A DNA stretch of 64,000 bases, from positions 93,315,343 through 93,379,342 of the forward strand of contig CP136065.1 in assembly GCA_032622095.1 (NCBI GenBank), in the 5' to 3' direction. Position numbers and translations under genes: made by a program. The DNA comes from Siphonodentalium dalli. Taxonomy: Eukaryota > Mollusca > Scaphopoda > Gadilida > Siphonodentaliidae. Numbering within the stretch: the stretch's first letter is position 1; each line of letters starts with the position of its first letter. The notes beneath the pieces were generated by a model that worked only from the letters and a program-made list of their open reading frames with translations, searched no databases and had not been told where the DNA came from. Positions 31,493-44,604 of this stretch are shown here, one piece after another.

Positions 31493-32775
31493 TCAAAAGT
31501 CCTCCTTAGGTTTTCCAAGTTTTTCTACTCCGCCCCATTTTAGTCTGTGTAGTTCTTCAGTTTCAAAGTAAGACAACGGATCGTCCACTATGAAGTCATC
31601 ATATTCCAATTCCGCACCTTCAATGTCTGAGGGCGTGGTCGCACTCCGAGAAGGGGACGTGTTGTTTTTCGAGCTGCTCCGATCGCTCCGAATGCTGCGA
31701 GGAGTTGACGTGTGAGAACGTTCCTCCTTTGGAGTTTTAGGGCTCTGCCCCTCTGGTATAAGTCTATGGCGTTCCTCTATTGTTGGAGGGATGCTGACTG
31801 TTTGTTTGGGCGGGGAAGGACGGTTAACATCCACAGTAGGAGTTATGTTCGACAGCTGCCTGGTGGGTGTGTCGGGCGAGGTGTCTGGGTGAATTAAAGG
31901 AGTCGTTGATGAGTAGCTTTCGGTCAAGGAAGTCGGTCGCCTTGCCCTTGTGAAGGGAAGAGTAAAAGATGTCGTCATAACATCGGGGGTAAACATTTCC
32001 TTGTCAGAGGAATGTTTCATATCTAATCTCTCTTGTGTTGGTGTAACGTCACTTAAAACTTCGCGTTTGTCGCCGTAATTTCCACCAATGACGTCACCCG
32101 GCGAGAACGAGGCATCTTTAACTGAAGATGATGCGCCAGACGATCCAGTAACTACTCGTTCGTCTTCATTTTCAGGAGAGAAATCGTGTTTATGTAACAC
32201 AGCTGTTGTCGTACGGGAACTATGTCCGATGGCAAGGGGGCTAGTTATGCCTACTGGTTTCGGTGTTAACGGCGTCGGGGTTTTTCTCATGTTGAAAAAA
32301 TCAGACACCTGTTTCGACACTGGGGATCGACCGTCTTTATTCACACTACACAGTGGCGAATAATCCTTAGGCGGAAGTTTTGGACTAACATTGAATGTAT
32401 TTTTGGTATGTTGTTTGACCTTTTTCAATTTTTCAGAACATCGTTTCGAAAGTGACGGTGTTCCATTCGATTTTTTTGGTTGTTCAATGGTGACCTTCAC
32501 AGGTTCGGGTTCGATTTCCATATCAGAATGATTGCTCGTTGGTGTGCCGGGCATACTCGTTCCGTTACTATAATGTTTCGGGCTGTCATCGAGTGCGGCC
32601 ATTGCGTACTCGAATTTCTGCCTTTGCTGACGTCTGCTATACACCACGAAACACACAGCTGTTAGAATGATAAGCGAACACAACCCGATTCCAACGATCG
32701 TCACGGCGCTTGATACTCCAATAAGATCCGGTTTGTGGAAGAGAGCTGCTAGAGCATCATGGGAGGCGTTCCTTT
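31493..32775 (-). CDS. THSD1: THSD1-like terminal exon: membrane helix and tail
   Basis: The acceptor TTTTCCAG is at 32776-32783, phase 1. A short juxtamembrane piece (NASHDALAALFHKPD) leads to a helix SSAVTIVGIGLCSLIILTAV, then a basic stop-transfer YSRRQQRQK. The remaining 370 or so residues are disordered, rich in Ser, Thr, Pro and Lys, with many TP/SP sites (PGTPTSN, TPTPLTPKP, TPTQERL) that look like proline-directed kinase targets. It ends with an acidic-aromatic patch (ELEYDDFIVDDPLSYFETEE). The helix sequence resembles human THSD1 (GIS/GLC-L-FII/SLIIL pattern). Confidence 0.85.
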
Positions 32776-33176
32776 CTGGAAAATCAAAGGACGCGTATAA
32801 CGTTACACTCAATAAACAGCGTTGCATTGGCCCTTAAACCATGCATTCATTCAAGAGTAGAGTACACCCACTTTTTGGGGCGAAGGACACCCAACTAAAC
32901 ATCATCTTTATGTCTACATGAAACCAGGGAAATTCGTCAAACTGGATTTATATCAGCATTTGTTTCAGGGTTCTTGTGCTCTAGCATACTCTATAGGTTT
33001 GCCTACACGACCCCAGTTTCTTGAAGATACAATAATAATTTCTTTGGATGTTATTAGCGCATAAAATTACACATATTATCAAAACATGTTTGTGTACACG
33101 TTTTTTCAGAAATCAAGACGAAGTTACATATATTAGCATAATTCTTGCCAGTTGTAATGATCAGCCACACGTGTGT

Positions 33177-33513
33177 GTAACTTGTAACGTGTGCTACTAT
33201 GCTATTGTTATGGATATGCACTTGGTGAGAAAAGTCATGTGATTTTAGGGCGCCAAACCTACAAGTTTATAGATATCGAGAAAGCGAGACAACTCTATTG
33301 TGCTATTTGTCATATCTGCCTGCACAGAACTGATCAGTCTCTTTCAAAAAGCAAAGGCTTGGATTATTCCTCTTCGCTACACATTTCGTAAAGCTAGACG
33401 TTATAAACAAAACTTCTGAACGGTTTGACCGTGTACGTGTGGGCGTTATGGTCACATGAGTCAGGTGACGTTCGTTCGCAATGACAACACACGTTACTAT
33501 ATATACAAGTTAC
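33177..33513. repeat. MITE with GTAACTTGTAACGTGTG ends
   Basis: Begins GTAACTTGTAACGTGTGC and ends ACACACGTTACT..ACAAGTTAC (inverted copy with a small insertion). Internal blocks (GGCGCCAAACCTACA; GTGTACGTGTGGGCG) recur in 42998-43256 and in the inverted-repeat arms. It lies upstream of the THSD1-like terminal exon, in the intron. Confidence 0.65.
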
Positions 33514-33693
33514 ATGTACGCGTGTCTGATCCTCTCTAATAATCAACGCTTGGCAAGCTCAAATGTTCACACGAATGACGCCAGTATGTATGTCCTTTCA
33601 GACAATCTAGACGAGATTTTTAACTCAAAATATATTTATCAATGCACTATACACACAGTAGCAAAACTGTTATTCAGTCAAAAGATATTTACA

Positions 33694-34195
33694 TTAAAGG
33701 CACGCGAGGCCTTAGTTGTCGAAAATATTCATATTTCTTCCAATCACCGTAAACAGAAAAACATTAAAATGCATACAGTTTCGTTCATATATACCATGAC
33801 TATCACGTAAACAGCATGTTATCATAAAGACCTACTATGTTTTACCTAAGCAAGAGCCTGATTGTGTTACAGAAGACAGCACAATGCTACTGGCTAATCA
33901 CACAAAACTGGCATAAACGCTCTTTATTTGTTCCATATCAGGAATTCACCAACAAAGAACGCTCTTTATGTTTACCATCATAATATAAACAAACACCAGA
34001 AAAGTAACGTTTTATGCTTTTGTTTACATAACAATGGTCAAACAAATGACAATAACATACTGTTTATGCGATATTTCTTATTTGTATACGGACAAAGTCT
34101 GTCTACATTTTGATGTTCTTTCTGTTTGTGGCGGTTTTTGACGGGTGGAAATATTTGTACAGGATACCCACCGCCAAGGCCAACCGTACTTTTAA
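33694..34195. repeat. TTAA-bounded 0.5-kb element, copy 1
   Basis: It starts TTAAAGGCACGCGAGGCCTT and ends GGCCAACCGTACTTTTAA. It is highly similar, in the same orientation, to 58790-59291. The imperfect terminal inverted repeat and TTAA at both ends suggest a non-autonomous DNA element. No coding sequence. Confidence 0.75.
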
Positions 34196-34199
34196 TTTT

Positions 34200-35330
34200 A
34201 AAGCATATATACTGATTGGAACTGTTTGAACAAATTTCACCAGACGCTGAAACAATTACAATCGAAAGAACATTTGAGAGTGGACCAACAAGTGTACCAT
34301 ATACAAAAACAAAACTTTTTGAGAACATGTTGTGAACATGGTTACCCAACTATCCAACACCACGTGGTGGCGACAGAAAATGAAAGAAAAACAAAATACC
34401 ATAATATGAATTACTCTCGGCAGTTGATGCCTATTACAACTTGTTTATGTCTCATGGCTGGAATATATATACAAAGTAAACTTGTTTTGTCGATAGCATA
34501 CACATATTGTTTGATGTTGAAATCAGGTAATATATAGTCACAGGCACGCAGATTAAGTTATCGACAAAAAGTTTTCCTTGCGGGAATCATCCGCCAGATT
34601 TACAACATATTGAGTGACTCCCCCTGAGCTATATTGAGTAAGATAATGCGTTTGTCTTGTTTGTAATCGCTGCATCAGCTTCGATGTTTCCGGAACAAAC
34701 TGGCCCTGTTACGAGCAAATCCAGTTAGTTTTCCCATATTATCATTTTTCGCGGGTTCGGCAAAGAAGATGGATTCAAGATAAAAGGTCATTGACCACAC
34801 GTAGTATTAAAACATACTAGTAGTATAGCTACATTATTTGGATTTCAAAATATTTAACCACGAATTTGTTGGTCATTGCAGAAACTTCGGGAGAGTTATC
34901 TTGATTATGGTTTTCCTTGCGACATTTCGCGCAGCAAATATATATATGTACCTGCAGGTAAGGGATTTGTCTTGAATCCTTCGTATTTGCTACAACGAAA
35001 GGGAAATTTCGAGGAAAAGTAACTGGTACATACCAGCATGATTATATTTTACCAGTTTATACCGGATCCAGATCAGGACAACCCAACATTTCTCAGCAAT
35101 AGATAACAAGGCGTGCTGATCAGGATTGTCTGGTACACGTATAAGTCGAAAGAAGACGACCGTTTTGCCACATCCTTTATATTGGTTCTTATCTGACTGT
35201 TTGTTGCTGGGCGAGAAAGATTGGAGGAGAGGGGAGGAGAAGGAGAGAGAGAGAAGAGAGAGAGAGAGAGCGAGAGAACGAGGCGAACACAATAAGTCAA
35301 TTATATCATGATTTCATTTCACCAAGCAGT
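34200..35330. other. Intron sequence with GA-rich run
   Basis: This is part of the intron between the CUB and terminal exons. It holds a GA-rich low-complexity run at about 35225-35280. No other structure seen. Confidence 0.5.
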
Positions 35331-35336
35331 ACCAAC

Positions 35337-35750
35337 CTAGAGATATATATTCTGCTATAAAGCCAAACACATGAATCGGTTCTTGGGGAAGCTGTGAGAA
35401 TATGGCGACTGGATATACTCCCCCATCGCTCATAAATTCGATGGCCAGTTGATTGGACGAAGATGCGATGGTTGTGATGTGATGGCTGCTGCTAGCAGCA
35501 AGGAGTGGTGACGTCGGAGCTACTCCATCGCGCACCCGAAGCCACTGTCGGTTTTCCAAGAGTTCTAGAAATTTGAACCGTAGAATGATGTATTTATCCT
35601 TGGTCGTTGAGATGATCCATTTTGATATGTTGGAGCATCGGCCACTGGCAATAATTTCCCCTTGATCGGAGGTAAGTTTACACCCACACGAGCAGTTGTT
35701 TCTGGAGAGCGAGGCTTGAAGTGTATACAATGGCGTCCTTGGTATGGTAT
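35337..35750 (-). CDS. THSD1: THSD1-like exon encoding a CUB domain
   Basis: It is 414 nt, phase 1 on both sides, so it could be gained or skipped without breaking the frame. Acceptor is CTGTTTCAG; donor reads CTAG then GTTGGT, which is weak. It encodes CUB features: SNISKWIIST-like first strand, DKYIILRFKFLELL, RVRDG, ASSSNQLAIEFMSDGG and a final aromatic strand. Paired cysteines near the start (NCSCGCK) and SGRC are present, but the second canonical Cys pair is not evident. CUB domains bind protein partners in secreted and membrane proteins. Confidence 0.75.
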
Positions 35751-36954
35751 CTGAAACAGAACAAAACATTGTTTGTGAACGATGTTATTGGGACATATAG
35801 TAATTTGATTGTTTGTATTGTTCTTTCGTCGTGCTATTTGCTATGCGATATCAAAACGATATTAGTTCATTGAAGGCAGCTGACTACTATACTGAAAAAT
35901 CAATCCACTGCATATAAAACGCCGAGTTCGGCAAGCATCTTTTCCAGATACACGATTCAGGATGCCCTCTCTGCACAGATTTTGCAATCAAACCAGCAAC
36001 GCCATCATTTACAACGGCTTATTTGGCATGAATCTTACCAACTAAGCCACATGTCGGACAGGCTATTAGAACAGATAGTAATGATAACAAACTATAATAT
36101 GTTACATAAGGTTCAGGTAAACCGCACATTCAGAGATAGACTCTGAGGCCATCATCCATTCATCTATTATATATTTTGGAACTTCTGTATATGTATGTAT
36201 GTTTTATAGACTCGAAAACTGCTCGACCGATGCGACCGTGTCCTTGAACTTGACCTCGCTCATATAAGCTCATAAAGGCATGTTTATGGACCGATCGAAC
36301 AATAGTATTTTTCTTTCTCCTAATACTTTTCAACCCATCAGACTCAATTTTGCAACGTCCACAAACAAGTCCAGACGCTGTATATTCTACCCAGACTGAG
36401 GCGATCACAAAGAAATCCCTAAATATCCCGGACGAAGTCGGGCATATCAGCTTATTACTTTATATTTATAGGTTGCATGTTGCATCTCAGAAGAACCAAT
36501 GAACAATCACTTGGTTACACTTATTTCCTGTGGTGTATTGTCCCAGGCAGAATATGAAAGGTGTATAAATGGTATATTATATACAATGTTGGTGTCAAGC
36601 TTTGCGTGTATATAGAAGAAAGGTCTTGCAACGGTGCCCCAACATCACCTATAATTAGATCGACTATAGTTTGATCGATACGACACGAATTTCATAGTTT
36701 TAAGGTTCAATTTAGAAGAATACTATATGACAGAGCTGGACCTTCGTGACTAAATACCATGCAGTGCGTCTGCATCCCGTGCATGCTCCATTTGTATCAT
36801 TCATATTAACTTAAGTTCTGATCGTTGGAATTCTCGCTTCATTATACGGGAATGTTTGTGCTAGAGTTTTACAGAAATTTACCCACTCACAAATAATTAT
36901 ATCCTAACCCGCTATTTACTTAATTTCTCTACTACCGTAGAACTCCATAACATG

Positions 36955-37152
36955 CAGGGACGTGGCGAGATAATTTAGTTTGGGCTGTCTAACTTTGATA
37001 TTTCAACAGCACCCCTTTAATATTAAGATTCTAAACTCATAGGAACAGTATTGCACCCACACCTTGTAGTAGAGCGGACAAACTCAAAAATTGTCTGAAT
37101 AGCACATGTACATCAAACCTTCAAATTAAAAAAAAACAAAAAAACAAAAAAA

Positions 37153-37190
<38 letters not shown>

Positions 37191-37282
37191 CTTTTGTTTC
37201 AGGCATGGAATTTCCCACGCAGAAGTGAAAATTTTGAATAAAGTCGGGGTGAGACACTCACCCCCCTGCCACAACGTCCCTG
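36955..37282. repeat. hAT-like MITE with CAGGGACGTGGC ends
   Basis: CAGGGACGTGGCGA at the left mirrors GCCACAACGTCCCTG at the right. Related ends occur at 4892 and 4935, at 48837, and near 58438. It contains an A-rich run and (TA)n at 37157-37189. CAGGG...CCCTG ends are typical of hAT elements. A clear 8-bp target duplication was not visible. Confidence 0.55.
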
Positions 37283-37575
37283 TTACATAAGCTATTGTTG
37301 TCAATAAAACAATAATTATTTATAGATGTTTTACCAATCAGGGACTGAGCCGTTTCTGCATGCAACATCTTTATTGATAGTAATTTGCATATCAGCGCAT
37401 ACTTTCGGTGTTAAATTTCCTATTTTTATTAACGAAGTTTTTGCTGTCCAGTCATAATGTACTGAGATTCCGATTTGTACTCTGGTGTTATAAATTGATC
37501 CATGCCTATTATATTTTTTGCGTGACACTCACTAAATGGTTCACATTTAAATACGAGAACAGGGTATGTTCTTGT

Positions 37576-38097
37576 GTATGAAAACAGGTGATTGGGAGGA
37601 AATGTAGCGGTTGCCATATGAGACTTTGAGGAGACGATTCATAGCAAGCGATATGTTGTCCCCCACTATGGTTGGCTGCATCCATTGGACTCTCTTGGTA
37701 CGTGTCCTGATTTACCTGCGCATGCAATGTAACACGCCTTCCACTCGACAGAGTCACCCTTGAAGAACTCTCCGCCATGTTCCGTTCGCGGATTGTTACA
37801 CACGCGCACTCAATTTGTATGAAAACCGGTAAGTGGGAGGACATATATCGGTTGCTATATGAGACAATCATCTGCTCAAAGGCTTATAAGCTTTGGGGAG
37901 ACGATGGTCTCCTAGAAACCGAAATGTCCCCCACTATGGTTGGCTGCATGTGGAATCATCCATTAATTGGACTCTTGTGTGTCCTGATTTACCTGCACAT
38001 ACGCTGTAACACGCCTTCCACTCGACAGAGTCCCCTTTGCAGAACTCTCCGCCATGTTCCGGTCGCGGATTGTTACACATGCGCACTCGATTTCTTT
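37576..38097. repeat. Tandem duplication of TSP1 exon region
   Basis: Copy A (37576-37816) and copy B (37817-about 38097) match in order: GTATGAAAAC.GGT, GGGAGGA, GGTTGC.ATATGAGAC, CCCCCACTATGGTTGGCTGC, GTGTCCTGATTTACCTGC, then the 3' half of the TSP1 exon. Copy B has about 40 bp of extra intron sequence. Confidence 0.75.
37716..37815 (-). pseudogene. Decayed half TSP1 pseudo-exon
   Basis: This is the 3' half of a TSP1 module (CNNPRTEHGGEFFKGDSVEW), open in frame and still followed by the donor GTAAAT. It lacks the WSxW and CSxTC half and an acceptor, and one conserved Cys is now Phe. It arose from the tandem duplication at 37576-38097. Confidence 0.7.
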
Positions 38098-38157
38098 GTC
38101 CGGTTCCACAGCTGACGCTACAACTCCGCCACGGAGACCACTCGTTCCACTGACCAT
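37993..38157 (-). CDS. THSD1: THSD1-like exon encoding TSP1 domain
   Basis: It is a 165-nt exon with acceptor CCTATAG and donor GCAG|GTAAAT, phase 1 on both sides. It encodes one full thrombospondin type-1 repeat: WNEWSPWRSCSVSCGTGQRN, RVRMCNNPRPEHGGEFC, and a final SVEWKACYSVC. The WxxWxxC tryptophans (C-mannosylation) and the CSVSCGTG fucosylation site are intact, as are six cysteines. It joins the N-terminal exon directly, as in vertebrate THSD1. Confidence 0.9.
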
Positions 38158-38159
38158 CT

Positions 38160-39700
38160 ATAGGAAATACTGCAATGAAAAACGACAACAATCCCCATTC
38201 GTATACTATAGTATATAGGTAAATAGCTGCATATATTATATACAGTCGCGAGACAATGATCAATGAAACGTGTGCTGAACATTTGTTTATGCGGAAAAAG
38301 ATTCCTTTAACCCTTCCATGACTAGAGCTTCCTAATATTTTGCGAAAACACTGTGCCAATGCTTTATCTTATATAAACGAGTTCCCCATATAGGGAGCCT
38401 CGCACACTTATATATATGCGAGTATCACATAGGGTGCCTCGCATATAAAAGAGAATTCATTGGCCTAACAATATTAACAATAAAGTAAATCTAAGCAAGT
38501 GTATTCTCTTTATATATGCTACGCTCCCTATGGGGGACTCGAATATATAAGAGAATACGCTGGCACAGGATAGTTCATGTTGCACCAGCGCTGCTCCCGT
38601 CGTGAAATGGTTAGGCCCATATAACATTCGAGTACGAAATTATTTATTTATATAGCCAATAATATGTCATTTTATTGACGATCCGTTGTATAACATAATT
38701 ATTAGCAAAAATATTTAATTAACCATGATGCGTAACACATGTGACTCATACAGGAGTGCCCCAACGTGAGAGAACATCATCAGACTCCTCTTAAATCTGT
38801 AACTCAATTTCAATGTGCCAATTAAGCTGGAATGTTAATATACATATATACGGGATAGAGTTGTCTGTCTTACTCAAAGAAGGAGCCATTACGGTCCGAT
38901 ACAAAAAAACACTATATATGGGCTGATGTAGACGTTATCACATGCATGTACATTGTATAACTTCTCAAAGCGAGCTCTGGTGGTTCGACAATAAATTGTG
39001 ACATTAAAATACCGTGCAAATTCAGATGCCGTGTGTTATTATACAAAGAAGTGGTTGCGGAAATAAAATGTTCATTCGTAAAAGAATATGCCTATATATA
39101 TAAATGTTACACAATCCGATTACGTACATAATACCACAAATAGGCTTGACACTGAAATATTCAATTACAAAAGCAAGAAATGACATGCCAATATTATATC
39201 TAGTTCCTTGGGGTGATTTTTGTTCTTCTTTTAATTGAATATGCTACGACATAATCCATACAATGGAGAGATTTTTATTTGAGAACGTCAATGTCGCACT
39301 TCCCGAAGATCTGTATGAAGTTTGGTGACGATCTGATGATGGATATGGACTGCAGGGTGTTCCAACGGATTTAAGTCATGAAAAGAGTACCATCCAAGGT
39401 GCCGCTGGACGCCATGTTTTCAGATGATGTCGAGAAAATGCATGTAAACAATACATTAAATGACCATACCATCACTATACCTTTTTCTATCACGGTAAAT
39501 GATAAATAATTTTGAAAACAGATTAATCGCGGACATGTCAGATGATTAATCACATTCAGGGATTTACGCGAATTCCTGGGCTCCACGTGTTCGTGTATAT
39601 ATAGTACGTCTTTTGAATGACAGTCCGTTATTGAACAGCAACTGCGCTGTCCTACTCGGTCCAAAACAGTATCAATCCAAGTTTCCCCCAACCGATATAC
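38160..39700. other. Intron sequence, small hairpins
   Basis: Holds a local inverted repeat at about 38390-38560 (GGTGCCTCGCATATAAAAGA against TCTCTTTATATATGCTACG). Nothing else recognised. Confidence 0.4.
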
Positions 39701-39739
39701 CAAGCTATTGTGGACCGAGAAGACTTGGCCTAACGCAAG

Positions 39740-40400
39740 AACTGAATAGCATGTCGGTTTCTTGCCTACATATAGCCGGTACCGACTACCTGCATGAAAC
39801 AATTGCCATCATGTTGGCACTTGGTTGCCTCTAATGAACGGCACCGACTGGCATGCGAACATCGGTAAGGTACCGGCCGGTACAGGCTTACTATCACATT
39901 ATTCCATCCCATAAAATGTTTAACTATTCGTTTGATTTCGTGTCGGCTTGCCGGTCTCTTGCCTACATATGGCCAGTACCTACTACCTGCACGAAATATT
40001 TGCCATCATGTTGGTACTGGGTTGCCTCTACCGGCCGGTACCGACTTACTGCTGGTAAACATCACGGCATGCCGACATCGGTACGGCATCGGCCGGTACA
40101 GGCTACTGTCACATTAGTACATTCTATAAAATGAATAAATATAAACTTTTCAAGACTGTTGAATGATATAATGTTAGAATATGACAAACAACGTTGTATT
40201 GTGGAAAATACGGAAATAACACGAGGTTGATTTTATGTCGGCTTCTTGCCTAAATATGGCCGGTGCCGACTGCCTGCACGAAAGATTTAATTGACATCCT
40301 GTTGGTACTGGATTGGCTGTACCGGTCGGTACCGACAGACTGTTACAATGCATTCCGGTGCCAGCACTGCCGGTTTGAACCAGAATCCGACCGGAACCGG
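39740..40400. repeat. Three diverged copies of a GGCCGGTACCG-rich repeat
   Basis: Copies at about 39750-39900, 39945-40105 and 40232-40390 share the order GTCGGCTT.TTGCCTA, ATATGGCCGGTRCCGACT, CTGCACGAAA, TTGGTACTGG and TTGCCTCTACCGG. The palindrome CGGTACCG recurs inside each. Confidence 0.7.
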
Positions 40401-40599
40401 CATAGTTACTGGGAGTGGCTTCGATAACCATTTTTCGAGGTTATGAAAATTGAACGTCAGTATATTCTTAAAAAACAAATATGTTCGATATTCGGTCTTT
40501 GCAGCATCAGAGATGAGTTATTGTGGTAAGTCATTAGTCTAATAGCTACACGTAGCTTGCTGATATCTTTGGAAAAATATAAATGAAGTGAGAATGACA

Positions 40600-41660
40600 C
40601 TGAAGCTCAACTTGGAGAGGGGATAATGTCATGCATTATACGGTCAAAGTAGCGATACGGAATGCGGAAAGTTTAAATGTTCAAGTCAACCCGAAGAGCC
40701 ATATGAGTTTGGGATCAATTGGATAATAAATGTTGGCTGTAGGGCATGCCGCGGCAGCCATGTTTTTGATCGAATATCAGTCGAATTCGATGGCTCCCAT
40801 CTGCAAGTGATCCCGAACATGCACGCCTGTAAATTTTCAAATAATTTCTCCAATAAATGTCGGCTTCAATGTGTGCCGATGGATTCAAATGTGAAATACA
40901 AGATATGTTTAACGAAATTTAAGAATATTTGATGGATCACATCTAGTGGTCATCCAGAAGATCCATATACAGTTTAGTGATGATCAGATGAGGTATGTGG
41001 CCTGTAGGGTGTGCCGAATGATTTAGTCATGCAGAGATTAAAATTCAAAACGCCCGCATGGTTTTCAACGAAATTCGGAAAAAATAATTGATCGCTCCCA
41101 TCTAGTGTCACCCAGAAGATCCATATGAAGATTGGTGATACTCGTACACGGGATGTGGTCTGTAGGGTGTGCCAAACTCCAAGGATTTAGTCATGCATAG
41201 AGCAAAATCCAAGATGGCTGTCGACAGCCATGTTTTTCATTGAAAATCGTTAAAATTCGATGTAGCTCAGAGCTATAGAGGTGGCACTAAACATGTCTAT
41301 TAATTCTCTAAACAATTCTCTAAAAATGTAGGCTGCAGAGTGTGCCGATGGATTCAAATTTGAAAAAAAACAAGATGGCTGCTGGCGGCCATGTTTTAAA
41401 CGAATTTCGAAGAAATCGACCGGCCTTGTATTTCATTGAAAATTAACAATTCTGCAATAAATTCGGACTGCATGGTTTGCCGATGGATTAAAATTTGAAA
41501 TTCAAAATGGCTGCTGGTGGCCATGTATTTTACCGAATTTAGGGGGAAATCGACAGCTCCCATCTAGAGGCCAGCCGAAGATCCATATGAAGTTTGGTAA
41601 CGATCGGATGAGAGTTGTGACCTGTATATATGGTGTGCTAAAATAAATTATTGACGGACG
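40600..41660. repeat. Dispersed copies of AAGATGGC repeat family
   Basis: About four diverged monomers with GAAGATCCATATGAAGTTTG, GTAGGGTGTGCC and AAGATGGCTGCTGGCGGCCA. They are older relatives of the array at 51560-55704, and a single copy lies at 48300-48440. Confidence 0.65.
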
Positions 41661-42997
41661 CACGGTCTATCAGGCGACGGACGCCAACCCATGTAGCAAT
41701 ATCTCAGACTCGTCAAGTTGAGGGAAAAAAACGAATGTTGAAATTGCCAGGCGTGATATTTTGCCACCATTTCGAGCAAACTATGACGTATGATGCCGGC
41801 ATGCACTGGAATCAAGATTGCATCGTCACGTCGTGATGCATGGGCCCGACTAGTTCGTGTTCCCTTTTGATCGAATTCTCATCATATTAATCTAATAATC
41901 AACAGAGGAACTCTAACCAATTCGATAAATTCTTGATTGCTGCAGTCAGGAGAAACGTCAAACAAGAACGGAATGGCCGTAAGGCTGATTGAATGTGATA
42001 ATTTGTGGTCTATAAGAACTCGACTGAATGTGCCGGTGTGACAGCTTAACTTAAGTCTCCGAGGATAGCGTTGTATGCCCGACAACATGGCGGATTGCGA
42101 TTGGGTGTTAATTTCAACACATGTAGTCTCAATTCAGTATTCAATAACGTTGTACGGTTGTAGATTTACAGACAACTAGGTTACAGTTCTACAGTGCTAT
42201 AGGCAACAGTTCTAGTTACCCGAAGAAGAAAACAAGAAGGTGGAGTATAATATATACAAACACCTGGTGGTTTCGCAATGATTTGCGCATTCATTGTCGC
42301 AAACAGATGCAATGAAATATTATACCCCAATTAGAGTTACATTCAGAACACATGGGTCCAGGAATATATATATTTTCTAATGTATTACATTATTATAGAC
42401 ATGTAATATATTATGAACAAATTAAAATGTCTCGGGACCACCAGAAATAAAACGTTAAAAAACCTGATTGCGGCATTTCAATATGGTTTTCAATAATATT
42501 GTCATTGGGTCTCCAGATGGCATATTTGTGGGGGTTGAAGCTATAACTGCTCATCATGTATCCAGCATATCCTGTCTGGATAACAGTATAGTCAATTGGA
42601 AACACACGGGTGTGCAAGCACTCGGCAATACCTAGTTACAAACATCGCCATAAAATAAAACAACGAACAAAACAACGGAATAAAAAGGACAATAAAAGTC
42701 GGAAATAAATCACTCACGAAGCATAAACCAGAGACACTTTAAACTAGTTTAAAGTATCTATGGTATAAACTAAAATTAGAAAAACATAAAATGAGCAAAC
42801 AATTGACATAAAACTGAAGAAAAACATCAGGCGCACATCAACATGCAAACACCATTTGATTTTACACGGCTGATAAACATTATAAGATGCATCGCTGTGC
42901 TATAGTTTACATACATGATGCGTACATTGAAGGGACGTCCCTGGTTTGAATGTCTGAAATGGCCCTACATAAATTAGTATTATAACCACACATGCAA

Positions 42998-43256
42998 GTA
43001 ACTTGTATATTATTGCCAACAAAAGTCACATAATTTACGTGACCATTTCGCATACACGTATATATAGGACTATATACAAGTCATTCCACCGGACCTCTTT
43101 CGCTCACCACCAAATATTGTTTTAACACATTTTAATTTGTTAGACGATGTTGAGCGATGTCTATAAACGTGTAGGTTTGGCGTCATGAAATCGTGTGAAT
43201 TGTACTACCAAGTGCACCTCGTCAGAAATACAAAAGTAACACACGTTACAAGTTAC
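42998..43256. repeat. MITE with GTAACTTGTA ends, second copy
   Basis: Begins GTAACTTGTATATTATTGCC and ends ACACACGTTACAAGTTAC. It shares the GTGTAGGTTTGGCG block with 33177-33513, though in inverted order relative to it. Confidence 0.6.
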
Positions 43257-43821
43257 AAATACGTGTTGCTAAACCTTGCTATAGACAGGTTGCGAACTTA
43301 AAATTCCCGTTTAAACGGCTAATGCAAAGAACAGGAAACACAAATTACGCGTGATGTATGTCACCTTATACTCTGTTTTTGATACGGGTAGAGGATTGGA
43401 GTTCCATCCGTGCAACCTTTATACCCCAATTGCCACTTTATAAAATAGGAATGATTGAAATTATGGATGGAACTGGTATGGGTCTTATACCAAAGCTAAC
43501 GGCATGCGAAGTAGTTCCACATGTAGCGGTGCTGCTAACATTTGCCTTCAAATACATGTACGATGGATTCTTGCGAGATATATAATAGGTTCATGCTATT
43601 TACAGATGCATTATAAATACACGTTTCCGTTCATATATAGCCATTTACAGGCAAATTTTGATGCCATCGCTACTTGTGGATTTACAGAGATTTTACTTCT
43701 CACGTTGATATAGCTGTGGTATAGATGCATTTCATATGCATGTTTCCGTTCATATTCTGACATCATATGGTTTTCCACGACAAATTGCATGAAAAACATA
43801 CCGTGCAAATTTGCGAGTATG

Positions 43822-44278
43822 TAAAAGGTACTCAATCCGATTCGATGGACCCCATATCATCAGATTCCAACAAAAACAACATTGTTTGAAATACCTTTTC
43901 AGTCACCAGAATCGATTAATTGCCCAAAAATAATGCTAACCACAGTCAATTATATTATCAAGTTGTCCAAAACGTGTTATTTATCAACATTCTGTTCAAC
44001 GAAATACGGTCGGATTGTCAATACGTCAACACCAAAGCCACTTGATTTTAGAGTTATCCATCTTCATCCGCAATTTCGTTCGGGACCGTCGGTTTGACGA
44101 CTTTTTACCAGGCAACCAATAACTACACATTTCGAGAATTAACAAATTTCAAAAAAGATATCTGATCACTCTGAGCATTGATGGGTGGGCTCCTCGACTA
44201 ATCAAATATTTTTTTTTTACCCCCCAAAGCCAAATAAATAGTAATTTGGGAGCGTTAATTCGGATTATGCATCTTTAA
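43822..44278. repeat. MITE of the TTAAAGGTACTC family
   Basis: GGTACTCAATCCGATTCGAT at the left; AATTCGGATTATGCATCTTT then AA at the right. It shares the GATTTTAGAGTTATCCATCT block with the copies at 2883 and 30435. Confidence 0.65.
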
Positions 44279-44604
44279 CGTACCCCACGATATAGGGCGT
44301 GTTATAATTATGCTAAAGCTTATGTGTGCTCAATTGGTACAATATTTGAGACCCGTTTCTCGAAATCATTTACCCGTGTCGGCTTTTTAAATGCAATTAT
44401 CTAACGGACGCGAACTGCAAGTCACTGACTTGACTGTGAAATCGAATCACCAAATTAGTGACGTTTGAACGAGATATTGTAGTTCGCAACCTGCATAATA
44501 ATTGGAATGCTACGTATATAGCGCAAATGCAACTCAGGGCTGGTGTGTGACATTCAAACCAGGTCTGTCCATGAATACGCTCGACAACAATTTGTGACAC
44601 TTAC

